Positions 60,739 to 64,000 of a stretch of 64,000 bases of DNA are shown piece after piece. Under the pieces are notes generated by a model. The model was not told the origin of the DNA. It worked only from the letters and a program-made list of their open reading frames with translations, and ran no database searches. The position numbers were made by a program, and so were the translations under genes. Source of the stretch: Fictibacillus nanhaiensis (lineage in GTDB: Bacteria > Bacillota > Bacilli > Bacillales > Fictibacillaceae); assembly GCA_016401345.1 (NCBI GenBank), contig JAEACG010000003.1, positions 62,001-126,000 of the forward strand. Reading direction: 5' to 3'. Numbering within the stretch: the first letter of the stretch is position 1; each line of letters begins with the position of its first letter.

Positions 60739-61802
60739 GAATGATATACCTCGCTTTCAATATGGTCGGCAATCCTTTTTCCAGTTATAGCAGAAAGCAG
60801 AATGCCATTTCGATAGTGCCCCGTTGCAAGAATGAGCCCCTCTTTATGTGGAGAAGGACCGATATAGGGTTGACCGGATAGCGTTTGGGGCCTGATGCCT
60901 CCCCATGCTTTTTCAAAAACAGCACCACTTAGTTCAGGAACGATTTGTTTTGCCTTCTCCATCAATTCAAATAGACCTGAAAATGTAACCTCTTCATTAA
61001 AGACGTGTGGTGTACTTGTCGCGCCAACAAAAATTCGATCTTCTCGCTTTGGAACGAGGTAACAGTTTTTGTATTTTACAGTACCTGTGAGTAGTGGACG
61101 CTTCGTTTTAAAGGAAAGACATTCCCCTTTTACTGGCACCATTTTTAGTGAAGGCTCTATATCCGAGCTCCACACCCCACAAGCTACTATGATGGAATCA
61201 GCATGAAACGTTTCCTTCGTTGTTACGACACCTGTCACCCTGTTGCCAGTTTGGAGAAGCTGAACCACACTGGTATGCTCTCTAACTTCGGCACCGAGAA
61301 TTTTTGCGGACTGATAAAGGGCGCGAGTGAGCTTAACAGGTGACACTTGAGCATCTTTTTCAAAATAGAGAGCTCCCTTTACAAGTGGCGACAACGCAGG
61401 TTCTTTCCTAAGCAGGTCGTGTGCCGGGAGCCAGAAAACTGCTTCACCTTGATCTCGACGCTTGGTCGCTTCTCTTTTTAAATCAACCGCTTCTTCCTCT
61501 GTAAACGCGAGTTCATAAATCCCCTTCTGGATCAGTTCAATATCTATCCTACAAACATCAAAAAGCTCCTGTGATAAAGGGGTAAAAGAGTCCCGACTTT
61601 CTTTTGCGAGCACATAGAGTGGATGATCGGTCTCAAACTCCATCTCTGCACCGAGCATGCCGGCTGCTGCACTCGACGCCTTACTTCCTACTGTTTCTTT
61701 TTCAAGAAGCAGCACACGTTTGTTTCGTTTACAAAGCTCATAGGCGATGGAACAGCCGATCACGCCGCCTCCAATAATGATGGCATCATACGTTGTGCGC
61801 AT
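60735..61802 (-). CDS. thiO: ThiO: glycine oxidase
   Basis: 355 residues, ATG after GGAGG. FAD-binding AIIIGGGVIGCSIAYEL, then SKASSAAAGMLGAEMEF, and the DAO C-terminus (KAWGGIRPQTLSGQPYIGPS; LATGHYRNGILLSAITGKRI). It oxidises glycine to dehydroglycine for thiazole synthesis. It overlaps the end of tenI by 17 bp. Confidence 0.95.
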   Translation of the reverse strand: MRTTYDAIIIGGGVIGCSIAYELCKRNKRVLLLEKETVGSKASSAAAGMLGAEMEFETDHPLYVLAKESRDSFTPLSQELFDVCRIDIELIQKGIYELAFTEEEAVDLKREATKRRDQGEAVFWLPAHDLLRKEPALSPLVKGALYFEKDAQVSPVKLTRALYQSAKILGAEVREHTSVVQLLQTGNRVTGVVTTKETFHADSIIVACGVWSSDIEPSLKMVPVKGECLSFKTKRPLLTGTVKYKNCYLVPKREDRIFVGATSTPHVFNEEVTFSGLFELMEKAKQIVPELSGAVFEKAWGGIRPQTLSGQPYIGPSPHKEGLILATGHYRNGILLSAITGKRIADHIESEVYHS

Positions 61803-62406
61803 CCCACACCTCCAGTTGTTGTTTGTACAGCTTCACCGCTTGTAGTGGTGATTTTGCTTCTAAAATGCCTGACATCACGGCGATTCCAGATGCACCTGTT
61901 TCGATGACATTCCGTACGTTTTCTGGTGTAATGCCTCCGATCGCGATGACCGGAATTGTGATTTGATCTACCACACGTTGGAGCTGATCTAACCCTCTTG
62001 GCTCCGCATCACGTTTGGAAGAAGTCTTAAAAATATGACCATACATGATGAAGTCGGCGCCGTTTTGTTCAGCATCCTGTGCTTCTGAAACAGAATGGAC
62101 TGAGCAGCCGAGCATCATTTCAGGCAGAGCTCTTCGCACTTGTGACACATCTAAACTGTGGTGTGTCAGCTGAACACCTTTTACACCTGTACAAAGCGCT
62201 ACATCCACTCGATCATTTGCGATGATTTTAGAGGGAGGCACTCCAGCTTTCTGCAGAAGATGGATAAGATGACTGAGTTCTTTCGCAGACTTTGTTTTTT
62301 CTCGTACATGCAGCGCCGTGATGTACGGATGAATGAGTTTCGCTATCCTAACCAACTCTTCATCACTTTGCCTTCCCGTAGTAATTACATGAAGCTGTTT
62401 TTCCAT
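61786..62406 (-). CDS. tenI: TenI/ThiE-family thiazole tautomerase
   Basis: 206 residues. TIM barrel with ALHVREKTKSAKELSHLIHL, KIIANDRVDVAL, GVQLTHHSLDVSQVR, DFIMYGHIFKTSSK and PVIAIGGITPENV. His in LTHHS and the lack of full ThiE phosphate/pyrimidine residues favour TenI (thiazole tautomerase) over ThiE. The position in front of thiO matches B. subtilis tenI-thiO-thiS-thiG-thiF. Confidence 0.9.
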   Translation of the reverse strand: MEKQLHVITTGRQSDEELVRIAKLIHPYITALHVREKTKSAKELSHLIHLLQKAGVPPSKIIANDRVDVALCTGVKGVQLTHHSLDVSQVRRALPEMMLGCSVHSVSEAQDAEQNGADFIMYGHIFKTSSKRDAEPRGLDQLQRVVDQITIPVIAIGGITPENVRNVIETGASGIAVMSGILEAKSPLQAVKLYKQQLEVWDAHNV

Positions 62407-62410
62407 AATA

Positions 62411-62448
62411 AAAAACCACCTCCTTTATGCAGCAAAGAGGTGGTTTCA
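62411..62448 (-). terminator. Riboswitch-controlled terminator overlapping the tenI ribosome binding site
   Basis: Arms AAACCACCTC and GAGGTGGTTT, then six T, 7 bp before the tenI ATG. The second arm contains GGAGGTGG, the only ribosome binding site for tenI, so the same hairpin can stop both transcription and translation. Confidence 0.88.
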
Positions 62449-62486
62449 CAGTTTTTAATATTTATAGCGAAGTATCTGATCCACAC

Positions 62487-62578
62487 ACCACTTCCCTACG
62501 CTGGTTCTAACCAAATCAGGTTCCAAGGGTCTTAAAGTTCACTTTAATCTCAGCCTTAACAAAGGCACCCCTAGTGGT
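62487..62578 (-). ncRNA. TPP riboswitch (THI element)
   Basis: On the minus strand: P1 ACCACT/AGTGGT, then AGGGGTGCC, GCTGAGA, ACCCTTGGAACCTGATTTGG and CCAGCGTAGGGAAGT, all THI-box landmarks in order. TPP binding should turn off tenI-thiO-thiS-thiG-thiF. Confidence 0.97.
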
Positions 62579-62605
62579 AATGACTATTTAGTTTTCTATA
62601 CTACT

Positions 62606-62634
62606 ATTCTATCGATAAAGGGCTTTCATCACAA
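62606..62634 (-). promoter_or_regulatory. Promoter of the thiamine operon
   Basis: On the minus strand TTGTGA (62634-62629) and TAGAAT (62611-62606) are 17 bp apart and place the start about 25 bp before the riboswitch. Confidence 0.65.
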
Positions 62635-62656
62635 CCCGTTGGAGAAAATAAGGTAC

Positions 62657-62693
62657 AAAAAACCAGCCAAAGTATGATACTCTGACTGGTGTT
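62657..62693 (-). terminator. Terminator after the Ig-repeat protein gene
   Basis: On the minus strand ACCAGTCAGAGTATC and its partner (GATACTTTGGCTGGT region) pair with a short mismatch, followed by six T. Confidence 0.8.
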
Positions 62694-62696
62694 TAT

Positions 62697-64000
62697 CTAT
62701 TTTCTAGCTTCCTTTATATAAACCTCTACCCTATCACTTTTGTTTTCAGCAGCATCCGCTGCATTTAAAAACAAAATGGCATGATTTTTTTGTTTGATAA
62801 ACTTAACCACAAAGCTTCCCTTTTCATCTGCTTTAGAGGAACCAATCACATTTCCGACTTTATCAGTAACTGTAACTGTTGATTGCGGTTCTGCCATACC
62901 TGCAATCGTTTCCTTTGTCACTTTAACAACGGTTGGAGCTTTAGGCGCTGTTTTATCTAAAACTGTAATTGTAATAGCATCTGACTCGTTGCCCGCTGCA
63001 TCAGCAGAGCTTACTGTTAATAATGTGCCCACTTTTTGTGATGGGATTTCAATGGTAAAGGTACCATCTTTGGTCGCCTTGCCTTTTGCCAAAAACTCTC
63101 CATCTGCTAAAACAGTGATTGTTGAAAGCGGCTCCGCATTGCCCGTTATTATAGCAGTATTATCGCTAACTTCATTAACAAAAGGGATGCTTGGAGCAAT
63201 CTTATCGTTGTTTACAAAAAGCTTACCAAATTCAGCTGGATAGTCATCACTACTGTATGAATAATTCGCTTCGTTTCCAGCTAAATCTATAACTCTTATA
63301 TGTTTCACAAGCCAATCTCCATACTCAGCATCATTAGGTATTGGTATTGAGATGTGCATCAATCCGCTTTCATCCAAATAATCAGAGCTTCCTTTTAACA
63401 TATGAGTACCACTTGGACTCACTAATTCAACTTCAATATAAGCTGGTACGGTTTGAGAATCTTCAGCGTAAATTGTTAGTTTTGCTTCTTCGTTACCTTT
63501 TACTTCTGGTGTTTGGAAAATTACTTTATTAATTGTTGGAGGTGTAAAATCAAATTCCGTGTTTTCTACAGAAAACGTATCAAATGTATTTGGATAGTTT
63601 TCTGCTGAATACCTATTATCTAAAACATTACCTGCAAAGTCTTTAGCGATAATTTTAGAAACTCTCCATTCACCTGGTTCAGTGTAAGGCGGAATTGTAA
63701 ACTCTCCTATAAAGATGCCTTCATCGTTAGGAAAAAGGGCTGTGCTCGTTTCTCCTTTACCGGTAGGGCTCGTCATGTAAATCTCAATACTTTCGATACC
63801 ACTGTTATCGTCACTTGCCGCAACTCTTACTGTATTTGAATCTTCAGTAACCATTGAATCTTTTTCAAATGTTACACTTTCAATCATTGGTGCATTCACA
63901 TCGTCGTTCTCGTTTATAACCAAAAATGTATCAAATCCAACTGGATACTCTTCTTCATAATACTGATGATCAACATTTCCTGCATTGTCCTGTGTGTATA
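62697..64000 (-). CDS. Bacterial Ig-like repeat surface protein, partial (N-terminus off right edge)
   Basis: The frame is open from the right edge to the stop at 62697, at least 434 residues. At least two and a half long repeats of about 115 residues each (pattern: VAASDDNSGIESIEIYMTSP, then IPPYTEPGEWRVSKIIAKD, then YPNTFDTFSVEN) precede two shorter Ig-like domains (APSIPFVNEVSDNTAIITGN and APTVVKVTKETIAGMAEPQS). This is an extracellular beta-sandwich protein such as an adhesin or cell-wall protein. No LPxTG motif at the end, so attachment must be through the missing N-terminus or it is secreted. Confidence 0.85.
   Translation of the reverse strand, partial: YTQDNAGNVDHQYYEEEYPVGFDTFLVINENDDVNAPMIESVTFEKDSMVTEDSNTVRVAASDDNSGIESIEIYMTSPTGKGETSTALFPNDEGIFIGEFTIPPYTEPGEWRVSKIIAKDFAGNVLDNRYSAENYPNTFDTFSVENTEFDFTPPTINKVIFQTPEVKGNEEAKLTIYAEDSQTVPAYIEVELVSPSGTHMLKGSSDYLDESGLMHISIPIPNDAEYGDWLVKHIRVIDLAGNEANYSYSSDDYPAEFGKLFVNNDKIAPSIPFVNEVSDNTAIITGNAEPLSTITVLADGEFLAKGKATKDGTFTIEIPSQKVGTLLTVSSADAAGNESDAITITVLDKTAPKAPTVVKVTKETIAGMAEPQSTVTVTDKVGNVIGSSKADEKGSFVVKFIKQKNHAILFLNAADAAENKSDRVEVYIKEARK

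Overview
The window is about 64 kb of a low-to-mid GC Gram-positive chromosome. Gene content and order point to the family Bacillaceae, with Fictibacillus or a close relative as my best guess (inference). The reasons are AGGAGG-type ribosome binding sites with many GTG/TTG starts, spore-related genes (CotF-type coat protein, Spo0E-like phosphatase), and blocks also found in Bacillus subtilis: bioY-yhfT-yhfS, yojN-yojO, ywrA/B-ywrC-ywrD and tenI-thiO-thiS-thiG-thiF. There are no rRNA or tRNA genes, no CRISPR array and no prophage.

Layout. 1-3.4 kb: a membrane-anchored secreted protein cut by the left edge, a sigma-70-like factor, and a DUF1659/DUF2922 pair. 3.4-7.5 kb: a BirA-controlled operon bioY-yhfT-yhfS plus two MaoC/FAS1-type dehydratase genes. 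7.5-14.3 kb: small stress/spore-type proteins, a CMD (AhpD-like) gene interrupted by TGA exactly at the second Cys of its CxxC motif, a thermitase-like subtilase, a SAM riboswitch and a YuiH-type molybdoenzyme. 14.3-29 kb: MoxR/VWA pair, PadR-HAAS module with three operator-like sites, YdcF protein, panF-yhdT, coat protein, a REP-associated transposase (RAYT) surrounded by six GGGGTC-type palindromes, a chemoreceptor and a nucleoside hydrolase. 29-36.7 kb: a MotA/ZorA-like plus MotB/ZorB-like pair, then an ECF sigma factor operon with an ABC exporter. 36.7-48 kb: AraC-type regulator, EmrE-like transporter, and a long minus-strand operon oppBC-oppA-oppDF-GGT-chrA-chrA with an Lrp-type regulator. 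48-52 kb: glyoxylate shunt (aceB, aceA). 52-58.7 kb: GNAT, ABC-2 exporter, two DMT transporters, and a YidC2 gene preceded by a MifM-like arrest leader. 58.7-62.6 kb: thiazole branch of thiamine synthesis under a TPP riboswitch. 62.7 kb-end: an Ig-like repeat surface protein cut by the right edge.

Repeats are the most unusual aspect. There are three families: (1) six GGGGTCWGACCCC palindromes clustered around the RAYT; (2) five copies, in two size classes, of a 130-290 bp MITE-like GC-richer element, one lying between aceB and aceA and one between the SAM riboswitch and the next gene; (3) three intergenic arrays with different core sequences but the same exact 21-bp period (11-bp conserved core plus 10-bp variable spacer).

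The best leads are the TGA-for-Cys codon with a hairpin 16 nt downstream (nonsense mutation or selenocysteine), the MifM-like leader with a perfect SD-sequestering hairpin, the 21-bp arrays, the RAYT/REP set with an ATT start codon, and the stand-alone ZorAB-like motor.
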